64,000 nucleotides of DNA. It comes from Pseudomonas fluorescens (GTDB lineage: Bacteria > Pseudomonadota > Gammaproteobacteria > Pseudomonadales > Pseudomonadaceae). Every line of letters begins with the position of its first letter. Position 1 is the first letter of the stretch. Positions 1 to 9,767 of this stretch are shown here, in pieces. Below the pieces are notes generated by a model. The model saw only the letters and a list, made by a program, of their open reading frames with translations. It did not search any database and was not told the DNA's origin. The stretch lies in assembly GCF_001708445.1 (NCBI RefSeq), contig NZ_CP015637.1:1489001-1553000 (forward strand), written 5' to 3'. A program made the position numbers and the translations under genes.

Positions 1-116
1 CCGCGTTGAACGTCAGTACCCACGCCGGGCGGGTCAGCCGCAGCGAGTTGGAGCAGCGCTTCCTGCCGAGCATGCTCAGCGCCAGCCGCGAGTTGAGTGC
101 GCAATTGTTTGCTTAA
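1..116 (+). CDS. pcaR: IclR-family regulator, C-terminal end (PcaR)
   Basis: Only the last 37 codons are in the window; the gene starts upstream. Reading from base 3, the peptide contains ALNVSTHAGRVSRSELEQRF and ends SAQLFA before TAA at 114-116. That is the usual end of the IclR effector-binding domain (xNVSTHAxRVS followed by a helix containing RFLP). Directly upstream of pcaK and the pca cluster, the expected member is PcaR, the beta-ketoadipate-responsive activator of pca genes. The PcaR-type palindromes before pcaI support this. The DNA-binding half cannot be seen, so the family is clear while the name rests on context. Confidence 0.82.
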   Translation, partial: ALNVSTHAGRVSRSELEQRFLPSMLSASRELSAQLFA

Positions 117-212
117 GCTGTTCGGTGACCGCACAGATCCCGGTTTGATGAATTGACGGTGTTTCCCCTGGCTTATTACTGTGCGGCAGCGCTCTAGCGC
201 CACAATAATAAC

Positions 213-229
213 GACGACCCCAGGTCGTC
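213..229. promoter_or_regulatory. Perfect hairpin in the pcaK leader
   Basis: GACGACC and GGTCGTC form a perfect 7-bp inverted repeat around a 3-base centre, 28 bases before the pcaK start. A TTGACG box lies at 153-158, with TTACTG 17 bases further on, so the repeat would fall in the transcribed leader or just after the promoter. It does not resemble the PcaR-type box found before pcaI. It could be an operator or leader hairpin; nothing in the sequence decides this. Apart from this the 117-257 gap holds only the GGAA ribosome-binding site near 246. Confidence 0.35.
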
Positions 230-257
230 AGCCCGCCATCGGTGTGGAATAAAAACA

Positions 258-1598
258 ATGAATCAACCTTCTGTCGGCACCACACTGGACGTCCAGGCCT
301 TTATCAATGCCCAACCCTTGTCACGTTATCAGTGGCGCGTGGTGATCCTGTGTTTCCTGATTGTCTTCCTCGATGGCCTCGACACGGCTGCCATGGGGTT
401 TATCGCGCCTGCATTGTCCCAGGACTGGGGCATCGACCGCGCCAGTCTCGGTCCGGTGATGAGTGCCGCATTGATCGGCATGGTGTTCGGCGCCTTGGGC
501 TCCGGGCCACTGGCTGACCGCTTCGGGCGCAAAGTGGTGCTGGTGGGGGCCGTGCTGGTGTTTGGCGCCTTCAGTCTGGCCTCGGCCTACAGCACCGATG
601 TCGATCAATTACTGGTGCTGCGCTTCCTGACCGGGCTGGGCCTGGGGGCCGGCATGCCGAACGCCACGACCCTGCTCTCGGAATACACCCCGGAGCGCCA
701 TAAATCGCTGCTGGTCACCAGCATGTTCTGCGGCTTCAACCTGGGCATGGCCGGCGGCGGGTTTATCTCCGCCAAGCTGATTCCGGCATTCGGCTGGCAT
801 AGCCTGTTGATGATCGGCGGAATCTTGCCGTTGATCCTGGCGCTGGTGCTACTGGTGTGGCTGCCGGAATCGGCGCGTTACCTGGTGGTGCGCAATCGCG
901 GCACCGACAAGGTGCGCAAGACCCTGTCACCCATTGAACCCAGCCTTGTCGCCCAGGCCATGGCCTTCAGTGTCCCCGAGCAAAAAACCGTCAAGGCGCG
1001 CAACGTGTTTGCGGTGATCTTCTCCGGCACCTACAGCGCTGGCACCTTGTTGCTGTGGCTCACCTATTTCATGGGCCTGGTGATCGTGTACCTGCTGACC
1101 AGTTGGCTGCCGACCCTGATGCGCGACAGCGGCGCCAGCATGGAACAGGCAGCGTTTATCGGTGCGTTGTTCCAGTTTGGTGGTGTATTGAGCGCGGTGG
1201 GCGTGGGCTGGGCGATGGACCGCTTCAATCCCCACAAGGTCATTGGCACTTTCTACTTGCTGGCCGGAGTGTTTGCCTACGCGGTAGGGCAGAGCCTGGG
1301 CAATATCACGTTGCTCGCGACCCTGGTGCTGATCGCCGGGATGTGCGTCAACGGCGCGCAGTCGGCAATGCCGTCCCTGGCTGCGCGCTTCTACCCGACC
1401 CAGGGCCGCGCCACCGGTGTGTCCTGGATGCTCGGCATCGGCCGCTTCGGTGCGATCCTCGGTGCCTGGATGGGCGCCACCTTGCTGGGCCTGGGCTGGA
1501 ATTTCGAGCAGGTACTCACGGCGCTGGTGATCCCGGCGGCATTGGCCACGGCTGCGGTGGTGATCAAGGGCATGGTCAGCCACGCCGACGCAACCTGA
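258..1598 (+). CDS. pcaK: 4-hydroxybenzoate/protocatechuate MFS transporter PcaK
   Basis: A 446-residue inner-membrane symporter of the major facilitator superfamily, aromatic acid:H+ symporter branch, which brings 4-hydroxybenzoate and protocatechuate into the cell. Visible signs are a charged N-terminus followed by about 12 hydrophobic segments, an early membrane acidic motif (FLDGLDTAAMGF, residues about 37-48) typical of this family, and the loop 2-3 motif DRFGRK near residue 90. Length matches PcaK (about 448). The start at 258 has GGAA upstream and the longest conserved N-terminus. It sits between pcaR and pcaIJF and so supplies substrate to the pathway encoded downstream. Confidence 0.93.
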   Translation: MNQPSVGTTLDVQAFINAQPLSRYQWRVVILCFLIVFLDGLDTAAMGFIAPALSQDWGIDRASLGPVMSAALIGMVFGALGSGPLADRFGRKVVLVGAVLVFGAFSLASAYSTDVDQLLVLRFLTGLGLGAGMPNATTLLSEYTPERHKSLLVTSMFCGFNLGMAGGGFISAKLIPAFGWHSLLMIGGILPLILALVLLVWLPESARYLVVRNRGTDKVRKTLSPIEPSLVAQAMAFSVPEQKTVKARNVFAVIFSGTYSAGTLLLWLTYFMGLVIVYLLTSWLPTLMRDSGASMEQAAFIGALFQFGGVLSAVGVGWAMDRFNPHKVIGTFYLLAGVFAYAVGQSLGNITLLATLVLIAGMCVNGAQSAMPSLAARFYPTQGRATGVSWMLGIGRFGAILGAWMGATLLGLGWNFEQVLTALVIPAALATAAVVIKGMVSHADAT

Positions 1599-1613
1599 GG
1601 CCTGGCACGCTCA

Positions 1614-1706
1614 AATGTGGGAGTGGGCTTGCCCAGGCAGCAGTGGGGCGGCCAATACATCGGGTGGCGGATACACCGCTCTTTGGGGCAAGCCTCCTCC
1701 CACATT
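1614..1706. repeat. REPIN, GTGGGAG family (degenerate left arm)
   Basis: Two inverted REP arms, AATGTGGGAGTGGGCTTGCC on the left and GGGGCAAGCC...CTCCCACATT on the right, enclose about 50 bases. The left arm carries substitutions relative to the other copies. It lies just after pcaK. This is the REP doublet arrangement known from P. fluorescens genomes; no RAYT transposase gene is in the window. Confidence 0.85.
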
Positions 1707-1744
1707 GACCGCGTTTGGCTGAATGATTAGCGAGGTAACAATCT

Positions 1745-1775
1745 GTTCGATAATCGAACGCTGAGTCGATTATCG
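1745..1775. promoter_or_regulatory. PcaR-type operator before pcaI
   Basis: GTTCGATAATCGAAC (1745-1759) is a perfect palindrome and nearly equals the PcaR box I recall from P. putida pcaIJ (GTTCGATAATCGCAC). A second core on the other strand, CGATTATCG, lies at 1767-1775, its centre 19 bases away. In P. putida PcaR binds two such sites over the -35 and -10 regions. The pcaI start is 90 bases downstream, so PcaR with beta-ketoadipate probably activates pcaIJF here. Confidence 0.8.
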
Positions 1776-1864
1776 GATTGTTTGGCCCATTTCCCCGGCT
1801 TAATCTTCAAGCACTTCGGCGCCACCTCAGCGCCTTTTACGATCAACACCGGGAGCCCAACCCC

Positions 1865-2722
1865 ATGGCTGAAATTCTCACCTTGCGTGATGCGGTCAAG
1901 CGCTTCGTGAATGACGGCGATACCGTCGCCCTCGAAGGCTTTACCCATCTGATCCCTACGGCGGCAGGTCATGAAATCATTCGTCAGGGCAAGAAAGACC
2001 TGACGCTGGTACGCATGACGCCTGACCTGATCTATGACCAGTTGATCGGTGCCGGCTGCGCACGCAAGTTGATTTTCTCCTGGGGTGGCAACCCCGGCGT
2101 GGGGTCCTTGCACCGCCTGCGTGACGCGGTCGAGAAGCAATGGCCGCAGCCGCTGGAAATCGAAGAACACAGCCACGCCGACCTGGCCAATGCCTACGTC
2201 GCCGGTGCCTCTGGCCTGCCGTTCGCGGTACTGCGCGCCTACGCCGGTTCCGACCTGCCCAAGGTCAACCCGCTGATCAAGACCGTCACCTGCCCCTTTA
2301 CTGGCGAAGTGCTGGCGGCGGTGCCATCGGTGCGTCCGGACATCACCGTGATCCACGCGCAAAAGGCTGACCGCAAGGGCAACGTATTGCTCTGGGGCAT
2401 TCTCGGCGTGCAGAAGGAAGCGGCCCTGGCCGCCAAGCGCTGCATCGTCACCGTGGAAGAGATCGTCGACGACTTGAACGCGCCGATGAACAGCTGCGTG
2501 TTGCCGACCTGGGCCCTGACCGCGGTGTGCCATGTGCCCGGTGGTGCGCATCCGTCCTACGCCCACGGCTACAACGAGCGTGACAACCGTTTCTACCAAG
2601 CGTGGGATCCAATCGCCCGCGATCGTGGGACCTTTACCGCCTGGATCGATGAATACATCCATGGCACTGCCGACTTCAGTGAATTCCAGACCAAGCTGGC
2701 TACCGCGCAGGAGGCCAAGTAA
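1865..2722 (+). CDS. pcaI: 3-oxoadipate CoA-transferase subunit A
   Basis: Alpha subunit (285 residues) of succinyl-CoA:3-oxoadipate CoA-transferase, which activates 3-oxoadipate with CoA from succinyl-CoA; cytoplasmic. The sequence is of the glutaconate-CoA-transferase A type (MAEILTLRDAVKRF..., then GFTHLIPTAAGHEIIRQG). An in-frame ATG at 1778 would add 29 residues unlike the family and would overlap the operator region, so the ATG at 1865 was chosen, with GGGAG about 10 bases upstream. The stop overlaps the pcaJ start by one base (TAATG), which indicates coupled translation of the two subunits. First gene after the PcaR-type operator. Confidence 0.93.
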   Translation: MAEILTLRDAVKRFVNDGDTVALEGFTHLIPTAAGHEIIRQGKKDLTLVRMTPDLIYDQLIGAGCARKLIFSWGGNPGVGSLHRLRDAVEKQWPQPLEIEEHSHADLANAYVAGASGLPFAVLRAYAGSDLPKVNPLIKTVTCPFTGEVLAAVPSVRPDITVIHAQKADRKGNVLLWGILGVQKEAALAAKRCIVTVEEIVDDLNAPMNSCVLPTWALTAVCHVPGGAHPSYAHGYNERDNRFYQAWDPIARDRGTFTAWIDEYIHGTADFSEFQTKLATAQEAK

Positions 2723-3500
2723 TGGCTTACTCGACCAACGAAATGATGACCGTCGCCGCCGCCCGCCGCCTCAAGAACGGCTCGGTATGCTTTGTGGGCA
2801 TCGGCCTGCCATCCAAGGCGGCCAACCTGGCGCGCCTGACCTCGTCGCCGGACGTGGTGCTGATCTACGAGTCCGGTCCGATTGGCGCCAAGCCCAGCGT
2901 ACTGCCCCTGTCTATCGGTGATGGCGAGCTGGCGGAAACCGCTGACACGGTCGTGCCGACCGGTGAGATTTTCCGCTACTGGCTGCAAGGTGGGCGCATT
3001 GACGTGGGCTTTCTCGGTGCAGCCCAGGTCGACCGCTTCGGCAATATCAACACCACCGTGGTCGGTGACTACCACCAGCCTAAGGTACGCCTGCCGGGTG
3101 CCGGTGGCGCGCCGGAAATCGCCGGCTCGGCCAAGAGCGTGCTGATCATCCTCAAGCAGTCGTCGCGTTCGTTTGTCGACAAGTTGGACTTCATCACCTC
3201 CGTCGGCCACGGCGAAGGCGGCGATTCGCGCAAACGCCTGGGCCTGCCGGGTGCCGGCCCCGTCGGAATTATCACCGACCTGTGCATCATGGAGCCGGAA
3301 GAGGGCACCCATGAGTTCGTGGTCACTGCACTGCACCCTGGCGTTACCCGCGAGCAAGTGGTGGCGGCCACCGGTTGGGCCATCCGCTTTGCCGACCGGG
3401 TGGATACCACCGAGGAACCCACCGAGGTCGAACTGACCGCGCTGCGTGATCTGGAAACTCGCACCGCCGCCGCCCACGGCCAAGCACCGGGAGAAGCCTG

Positions 3501-3501
<1 letters not shown>
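2722..3501 (+). CDS. pcaJ: 3-oxoadipate CoA-transferase subunit B
   Basis: Beta subunit (259 residues) of the same CoA-transferase as PcaI. The segment [13 protein letters not shown] around residues 50-62 carries the glutamate that forms the acyl-CoA intermediate in this family. Glycine-rich segments such as [19 protein letters not shown] are typical of class I CoA-transferases. It overlaps pcaI by one base at its start and pcaF by one base at its end (TGATG), so the three genes form one translationally coupled unit, pcaIJF. Confidence 0.93.
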
Positions 3502-4703
<1,202 letters not shown>

Positions 4704-4720
4704 TAAGAGAGGACAGCTCC

Positions 4721-5425
4721 ATGACTGATAAGCCCGGTTACCGGCGCCCGCAAGCGGGCACCCAACCTGAGTACCTGCACCCGCCCTACCAGTCGACGAA
4801 CCTGCGTTCGCCGTCCAAGCCGTTGGTGTTCCTGCCCCATTCGCTGTCGGAAATCACCGGCCCGACCATCGGCGCCGAGCGAGTCAGCGAGAAGGATAAC
4901 GACCTCACCGCCCAACACGACGGCGAGCCCCTGGGTGAACGCATCATCATTCACGGTCGCGTGCTGGATGAAAACGGCCTGCCGGTGCCGGGCATCCTCG
5001 TGGAGATCTGGCAAGCCAACGCTGCCGGTCGCTACAACCACAAGCGCGACCTGCACGACGCGCCGCTGGATCCGAACTTCACCGGCACCGGGCGCACGGT
5101 TACCGACGCCGACGGCTGGTACCAGTTCCAGACCATCAAGCCCGGCGCCTACCCATGGGGTAACCACCACAATGCGTGGCGCCCTGCGCATATCCACTTT
5201 TCGCTGTTCGGGCCGAGCGTGCTGACGCGCCTGGTCACGCAGATGTATTTCCCCGGCGACCCGCTGCTGGAATACGACCCGATCTACAACTGCGTGCCGG
5301 ACACCAGCGCCAAAGAGCGCCTGATCGCGCGTTTCGATCTGGAAAAAACCATTCCTTCCTATGCCCTCGGCTACCGCTGGGACATCGTCCTGCGTGGCCG
5401 TGATGCCACGCCGATGGAGAAATGA
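4721..5425 (+). CDS. pcaH: Protocatechuate 3,4-dioxygenase beta chain
   Basis: Iron-binding subunit (234 residues) of the Fe(III) intradiol dioxygenase that opens the protocatechuate ring to 3-carboxy-cis,cis-muconate. All four iron ligands are visible: Tyr105 (GRYNHKRD), Tyr144 (GAYPWGNHHN), His157 and His159 (RPAHIHF). Their spacing of 39, 13 and 2 residues equals that of Tyr408, Tyr447, His460 and His462 in the P. putida enzyme. GAGAGGA precedes the start. The pcaG start follows one base after the stop. In P. putida pcaHG lies apart from the pcaRK cluster, whereas here it is inside it. Confidence 0.96.
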   Translation: MTDKPGYRRPQAGTQPEYLHPPYQSTNLRSPSKPLVFLPHSLSEITGPTIGAERVSEKDNDLTAQHDGEPLGERIIIHGRVLDENGLPVPGILVEIWQANAAGRYNHKRDLHDAPLDPNFTGTGRTVTDADGWYQFQTIKPGAYPWGNHHNAWRPAHIHFSLFGPSVLTRLVTQMYFPGDPLLEYDPIYNCVPDTSAKERLIARFDLEKTIPSYALGYRWDIVLRGRDATPMEK

Positions 5426-5426
5426 G

Positions 5427-5993
5427 ATGACACTCAATGCGACCACGTCCCACACCGTCGGGCCGTATTACCACATTGGCCTGACCTGGCTGAATCGCGA
5501 AGCCCTGGCCAACGCCGACACCCTCGGCGAACGCGTGGCGATCAGCGGGCAGGTGGTGGACGGCAACGGTGATGTCGTCAACGACGCCATGCTCGAAGTC
5601 TGGCAGGCCAATGCCGCCGGCAAATACGACCACCCGGAAGACGAGCAGGACAAGGCTGTCGATCCCAACTTCGAAGGTTTTGGCCGCGTACCGGTGGACG
5701 CCGAAGGGCGGTTCCGCTTTACCACCATCAAGCCGGGCAGTGTGCCGGGGCTGAAAGGCACCACCCAGGCGCCGCACCTGGTGGTACTGGTGTTTGCCCG
5801 TGGCCTGGTGAAGCATTTGCTGACGCGGATCTATTTTGACGGCGAGGCGTTGAACGGGGATGACCCGTTGCTGGCCTGTGTGCCTGCCGAGCGGCGGGGT
5901 ACCTTGATTGCCAAGACCGATGCGGACGGCGTGTATCAGTGGAATGTGATTTTGCAAGGGACAGATAAGGAAACGGTGTTTTTCGATTATTGA
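5427..5993 (+). CDS. pcaG: Protocatechuate 3,4-dioxygenase alpha chain
   Basis: Alpha subunit (188 residues) that pairs with PcaH in the dioxygenase. It has the same fold (TSHTVGPYYHIGL, then LEVWQANAAGKYDHPEDEQ) but lacks the second Tyr and the HIH pair, as expected for the non-iron chain. A longer frame opens at 5361 inside pcaH, but MTLNATTSHTVGPYYHIGL matches the family N-terminus, so 5427 was chosen. The start lies one base after the pcaH stop (TGAGATG), so the subunits are made together. Confidence 0.95.
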   Translation: MTLNATTSHTVGPYYHIGLTWLNREALANADTLGERVAISGQVVDGNGDVVNDAMLEVWQANAAGKYDHPEDEQDKAVDPNFEGFGRVPVDAEGRFRFTTIKPGSVPGLKGTTQAPHLVVLVFARGLVKHLLTRIYFDGEALNGDDPLLACVPAERRGTLIAKTDADGVYQWNVILQGTDKETVFFDY

Positions 5994-6010
5994 GTCGCTT
6001 GTCAGGCCCC

Positions 6011-6083
6011 ATTGGGGGCAAGCCTCCTCCCACATTTTGATCGCGCTGCCTATCAAATGTGGGAGGGGGCTTGCCCCCGATAG
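6011..6083. repeat. REP arms in outward order between pcaG and pcaT
   Basis: The right-hand type of arm (GGGGGCAAGCCTCCTCCCAC) comes first and the left-hand type (GTGGGAGGGGGCTTGCCCCC) second, separated by about 22 bases. This is the reverse of the other REPINs of this family in the window, as if the outer halves of two elements had been joined or the middle lost. Confidence 0.75.
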
Positions 6084-6180
6084 GGCCGGTTCAGGCACTG
6101 AGTACTCAAATGTCTGCTTGCGGAACATGGTTGTTGCAAAGTATGTCTAGGCTATAACCGTTCCCACTGAGTGAAAAAAC

Positions 6181-7476
6181 ATGACAACAACGACAAGTCA
6201 CTACACCGGAGAAGAACGCAGCAAACGGATCTTTGCCATCGTCGGCGCTTCCTCCGGCAACCTCGTCGAATGGTTCGACTTCTACGTCTACGCCTTCTGT
6301 GCCATTTACTTTGCCCCTGCGTTTTTCCCCTCGGACGACCCTACGGTCCAACTGCTCAACACCGCTGGCGTATTCGCCGCCGGGTTCCTGATGCGACCCA
6401 TCGGCGGCTGGCTGTTTGGCCGGGTTGCCGATAAGCACGGGCGCAAGAATTCGATGATGATCTCGGTGCTGATGATGTGCGCCGGCTCCCTGGTCATCGC
6501 CTTCCTGCCCACCTACAAGGATATCGGCGCCTGGGCGCCGGCCTTGCTGCTGGTGGCGCGGCTGTTCCAAGGCTTGTCGGTGGGGGGTGAATATGGCACC
6601 ACCGCAACCTACATGAGTGAAGTCGCGCTCAAGGGCCAGCGTGGGTTCTTCGCCTCCTTCCAGTACGTGACCCTGATCGGTGGGCAACTGCTGGCGGTGT
6701 CGGTGGTGGTGATCCTGCAACAGATCCTCAGCGAAGAGGAACTGCGCGCCTGGGGCTGGCGCATTCCGTTCGTGATTGGCGCCATCGCGGCGGTGATCTC
6801 CCTGCTGCTGCGTCGCAGCCTGAAAGAAACCACCAGCAAAGAAATGCGTGAAGACAAGGACGCCGGCAGCATTGCCGCGCTGTTCCGTGACCACAAGGCC
6901 GCGTTTATCACCGTGCTCGGCTACACCGCCGGCGGTTCGCTGATTTTCTACACCTTTACCACCTACATGCAGAAGTACCTGGTGAACACTGCCGGGATGC
7001 ACGCCAAGACCGCCAGCTACATCATGACCGGCGCGCTGTTCCTGTACATGTGCATGCAGCCGCTGTTCGGCATGCTGGCTGACAAGATCGGCCGGCGTAA
7101 CTCGATGCTGTGGTTCGGCGCCCTGGGGACCCTGTGCACGGTGCCGATCCTGCTCAGCCTGAAAACCATCAGCAGCCCGTTCCTGGCGTTTGTATTGATC
7201 ACCCTGGCCTTGGCCATCGTCAGTTTCTACACCTCCATCAGCGGCCTGGTGAAAGCCGAAATGTTCCCGCCACAAGTGCGCGCCCTCGGCGTGGGCCTGG
7301 CCTATGCGGTGGCCAACGCGATCTTCGGCGGCTCGGCGGAATACGTAGCCTTGGGCCTCAAATCCATGGGCATGGAAAACACCTTCTATTGGTACGTCAC
7401 CGGCATGATGGCGGTGGCGTTCCTGTTCAGCCTGCGCTTGCCAAAACAGGCGGCGTACCTGCACCACGATCTGTAA
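6181..7476 (+). CDS. pcaT: MFS metabolite:H+ symporter PcaT
   Basis: A 431-residue inner-membrane transporter of the metabolite:H+ symporter (KgtP/ProP-like) branch of the MFS; PcaT carries beta-ketoadipate and related dicarboxylates. Visible marks are the N-terminal [16 protein letters not shown] segment typical of the branch, the loop motifs DKHGRKNS and [17 protein letters not shown] and about 12 hydrophobic segments. The start has only a weak ribosome-binding site (GAGTGA). It opens the pcaT-B-D block, with pcaB starting 10 bases after its stop. Substrate is assigned from the neighbours. Confidence 0.88.
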   Translation: MTTTTSHYTGEERSKRIFAIVGASSGNLVEWFDFYVYAFCAIYFAPAFFPSDDPTVQLLNTAGVFAAGFLMRPIGGWLFGRVADKHGRKNSMMISVLMMCAGSLVIAFLPTYKDIGAWAPALLLVARLFQGLSVGGEYGTTATYMSEVALKGQRGFFASFQYVTLIGGQLLAVSVVVILQQILSEEELRAWGWRIPFVIGAIAAVISLLLRRSLKETTSKEMREDKDAGSIAALFRDHKAAFITVLGYTAGGSLIFYTFTTYMQKYLVNTAGMHAKTASYIMTGALFLYMCMQPLFGMLADKIGRRNSMLWFGALGTLCTVPILLSLKTISSPFLAFVLITLALAIVSFYTSISGLVKAEMFPPQVRALGVGLAYAVANAIFGGSAEYVALGLKSMGMENTFYWYVTGMMAVAFLFSLRLPKQAAYLHHDL

Positions 7477-7486
7477 GGGACGAGTT

Positions 7487-8851
7487 ATGACACTGCGCAC
7501 GAGCAACCAATTGTTCGACGCTTACTTCACCGCCGACAGCATGGCCGAGGTGTTCTGCGACCAGGGACGCTTGCAGGGCATGCTGGATTTCGAAGCCGGG
7601 TTGGCGCGGGCCGAGGCCCGGGTTGGGTTGATCCCGCAGGCCGCCGTGGCGCCGATTGCCCAGGCGTGCCTGGCATCGCTGTATGACGTGGATGCCCTTG
7701 GGGTGGCGATTGCCACCGCGGGTAATTCGGCGATTCCCTTGGTGAAGGCACTGGGCAAGTTGATTGCCGCTGAAGACCCGAGTGCCGAGCGTTATGTGCA
7801 CCTGGGGGCGACCAGCCAGGACGTGATGGACACCGGCCTGGTTTTGCAGTTGCGGCGCGCGGTGGCACTGATCGAAGCGGACTTGGCGCGCTTGGGCGAC
7901 GTTCTCGCCGCCCAGGCGCAGCGTTATGCCGCCACACCGCTGGCCGGGCGTACCTGGCTGCAGCACGCGACGCCGGTCACCCTGGGCATGAAGATCGCCG
8001 GTTGGCTGGGCGCGGTGACGCGCAGTCGCCAGCGCCTCACGCAACTCAAGCCACGCCTGCTGGTGCTGCAGTTCGGCGGCGCCTCGGGCACCTTGGCCGC
8101 GCTCGGCGTCCAGGCCATGCCGGTAGCCGAGGCCCTGGCCGCCGAATTGCAACTGAGCTTGCCGGAGCAACCCTGGCACACCCAGCGTGATCGCCTGGTG
8201 GAACTGGCCAGCGTGCTCGGTTTGATCGCCGGCAGCCTCGGCAAGTTGGGACGGGATCTCAGCCTGCTGATGCAGACCGAAGCGGCGGAAGTGTTCGAGC
8301 CATCGGCACCGGGCAAAGGTGGCTCGTCAACCATGCCCCACAAACGCAACCCGGTGGGCGCCGCTGTGCTGATCAGCGCCGCTACCCGCGTGCCCGGCCT
8401 GGTGGCGACGATGTTCAGTGCCATGCCCCAGGAGCACGAACGCAGCCTGGGCTTGTGGCACGCCGAATGGGAAACCCTGCCGGAAATATGCCGACTGGTC
8501 TCCGGCGCCTTGCAACAGGCGTTACTGGTGAGCGAAGGCTTGGAAGTCGACCCCGAGCGCATGACGCACAACCTCGACCTGACCCAGGGCCTGGTGCTGG
8601 CCGAAGCCGTCAGCATCGTATTGGCCCAACGCCTGGGCCGCGATACCGCGCACCATCTGTTGGAGCAATGCTGCAAGCGCGCCGTTGCAGAAGGTCGCCA
8701 CCTGCGTGCGGTACTGGCGGACGAAGCGCAGGTCACTGCCGAACTCTCGGCGGCTGAACTGGACCGCCTGCTCGACCCGGCGCATTACCTGGGCCAGGCC
8801 CATACCTGGGTCAGCCGCGCTGTCACCGAACACTTTGCATTGACTGCCTGA
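7487..8851 (+). CDS. pcaB: 3-carboxy-cis,cis-muconate cycloisomerase PcaB
   Basis: Cytoplasmic enzyme (454 residues) of the fumarase/aspartase superfamily that lactonises 3-carboxy-cis,cis-muconate, the product of PcaHG, to 4-carboxymuconolactone. The superfamily signature is clear: GKGGSSTMPHKRNP at about residues 278-291. The N-terminal region GATSQDVMDTGL is the second conserved block. AAGGGACGAG precedes the start. Its stop overlaps the ribosome-binding site AGGAGG of pcaD, so the two are tightly linked. Confidence 0.95.
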   Translation: MTLRTSNQLFDAYFTADSMAEVFCDQGRLQGMLDFEAGLARAEARVGLIPQAAVAPIAQACLASLYDVDALGVAIATAGNSAIPLVKALGKLIAAEDPSAERYVHLGATSQDVMDTGLVLQLRRAVALIEADLARLGDVLAAQAQRYAATPLAGRTWLQHATPVTLGMKIAGWLGAVTRSRQRLTQLKPRLLVLQFGGASGTLAALGVQAMPVAEALAAELQLSLPEQPWHTQRDRLVELASVLGLIAGSLGKLGRDLSLLMQTEAAEVFEPSAPGKGGSSTMPHKRNPVGAAVLISAATRVPGLVATMFSAMPQEHERSLGLWHAEWETLPEICRLVSGALQQALLVSEGLEVDPERMTHNLDLTQGLVLAEAVSIVLAQRLGRDTAHHLLEQCCKRAVAEGRHLRAVLADEAQVTAELSAAELDRLLDPAHYLGQAHTWVSRAVTEHFALTA

Positions 8852-8861
8852 GGAGGCCACT

Positions 8862-9653
8862 GTGGCATTTGTACAACTCGCCGAAGGCGAACTGCATTAC
8901 CAACTGGACGGGCCTATCGACGCACCGGTACTGGTGCTGTCCAACTCACTGGGCACCGACCTGCACATGTGGGACATCCAGATCCCGGCCTTTACCCAGC
9001 ATTTTCGCGTACTGCGTTTTGACACCCGCGGGCATGGCAAATCGCTGGTCACCGAGGGGCCCTACAGCATCGAGCAGCTTGGCCACGATGTGATCGCGCT
9101 GCTGGATGCGCTGGATATTCAGCGCGCTCATTTTTGCGGGCTATCCATGGGTGGCCTGATCGGCCAATGGCTGGGGATTAACGCAGGCGAGCGTTTGCAG
9201 CGCCTGGTGGTGTGCAACACCGCTGCCAGCATCGGCACGCCGGAGATCTGGAACCCACGGATCGAGATGGTCCTGCGCGACGGCGCGGCAGCCATGGTGG
9301 CCTTGCGCGATGCATCGATTGCACGCTGGTTCACCGCCGATTTTGCGACGGCCAACCCGCACCAGGCCAAGCAGATCACCGATATGCTTGCCGCGACTTC
9401 GCCCCAAGGTTACGCGGCCAACTGTGCCGCCGTGCGTGATGCGGATTTCCGTGAGCAGTTGTCGAAGATCAAGGCGCCCACCCTGGTGATTGCCGGTACC
9501 GAAGATGCCGTCACCCCACCGGCCGGTGGTCACTTTATCCAGCACCATGTGCAGGGCGCCGAGTACGCCGAGTTCTACGCCGCGCACCTGTCCAATGTGC
9601 AGGCCGGCGCTGCATTCAGTGACCGGGTGATCAAATTCCTGCTGGCCCGCTGA
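8862..9653 (+). CDS. pcaD: 3-oxoadipate enol-lactonase PcaD
   Basis: Alpha/beta hydrolase (263 residues) that hydrolyses 3-oxoadipate enol-lactone to 3-oxoadipate. The triad is visible: Ser95 in the nucleophile elbow GLSMGG, Asp215 in GTEDAVTPP and His242 in AAHLSNVQ. The start is GTG with an ideal AGGAGG six bases upstream (8851-8856), sharing a base with the pcaB stop. It is followed by a strong palindromic repeat before pcaC, which may alter downstream expression or message stability. Confidence 0.95.
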   Translation: MAFVQLAEGELHYQLDGPIDAPVLVLSNSLGTDLHMWDIQIPAFTQHFRVLRFDTRGHGKSLVTEGPYSIEQLGHDVIALLDALDIQRAHFCGLSMGGLIGQWLGINAGERLQRLVVCNTAASIGTPEIWNPRIEMVLRDGAAAMVALRDASIARWFTADFATANPHQAKQITDMLAATSPQGYAANCAAVRDADFREQLSKIKAPTLVIAGTEDAVTPPAGGHFIQHHVQGAEYAEFYAAHLSNVQAGAAFSDRVIKFLLAR

Positions 9654-9660
9654 GGCCGCT

Positions 9661-9730
9661 GTTGTGGCGAGCGGCTTGTTGTGGCGAGCGCGCTTCCTGT
9701 GGCGAGCGGGGCAAGCCCGCTCGCCACAGG
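9661..9730. repeat. TGGCGAG-family REP with 15-bp stem, pcaD-pcaC gap
   Basis: CCTGTGGCGAGCGGG (9696-9710) and its exact complement CCCGCTCGCCACAGG (9716-9730) form a 15-bp stem around GCAAG. Two truncated copies of the left arm (TTGTGGCGAGCG-like) precede it at about 9662-9690. It separates pcaC from pcaTBD. It has no T-run, so it is more likely a REP with RNA-stabilising or attenuating effect than a plain terminator. Confidence 0.85.
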
Positions 9731-9767
9731 TGATCGAGTTGAAATCTAATTGAACCAGGAGTTTTTT

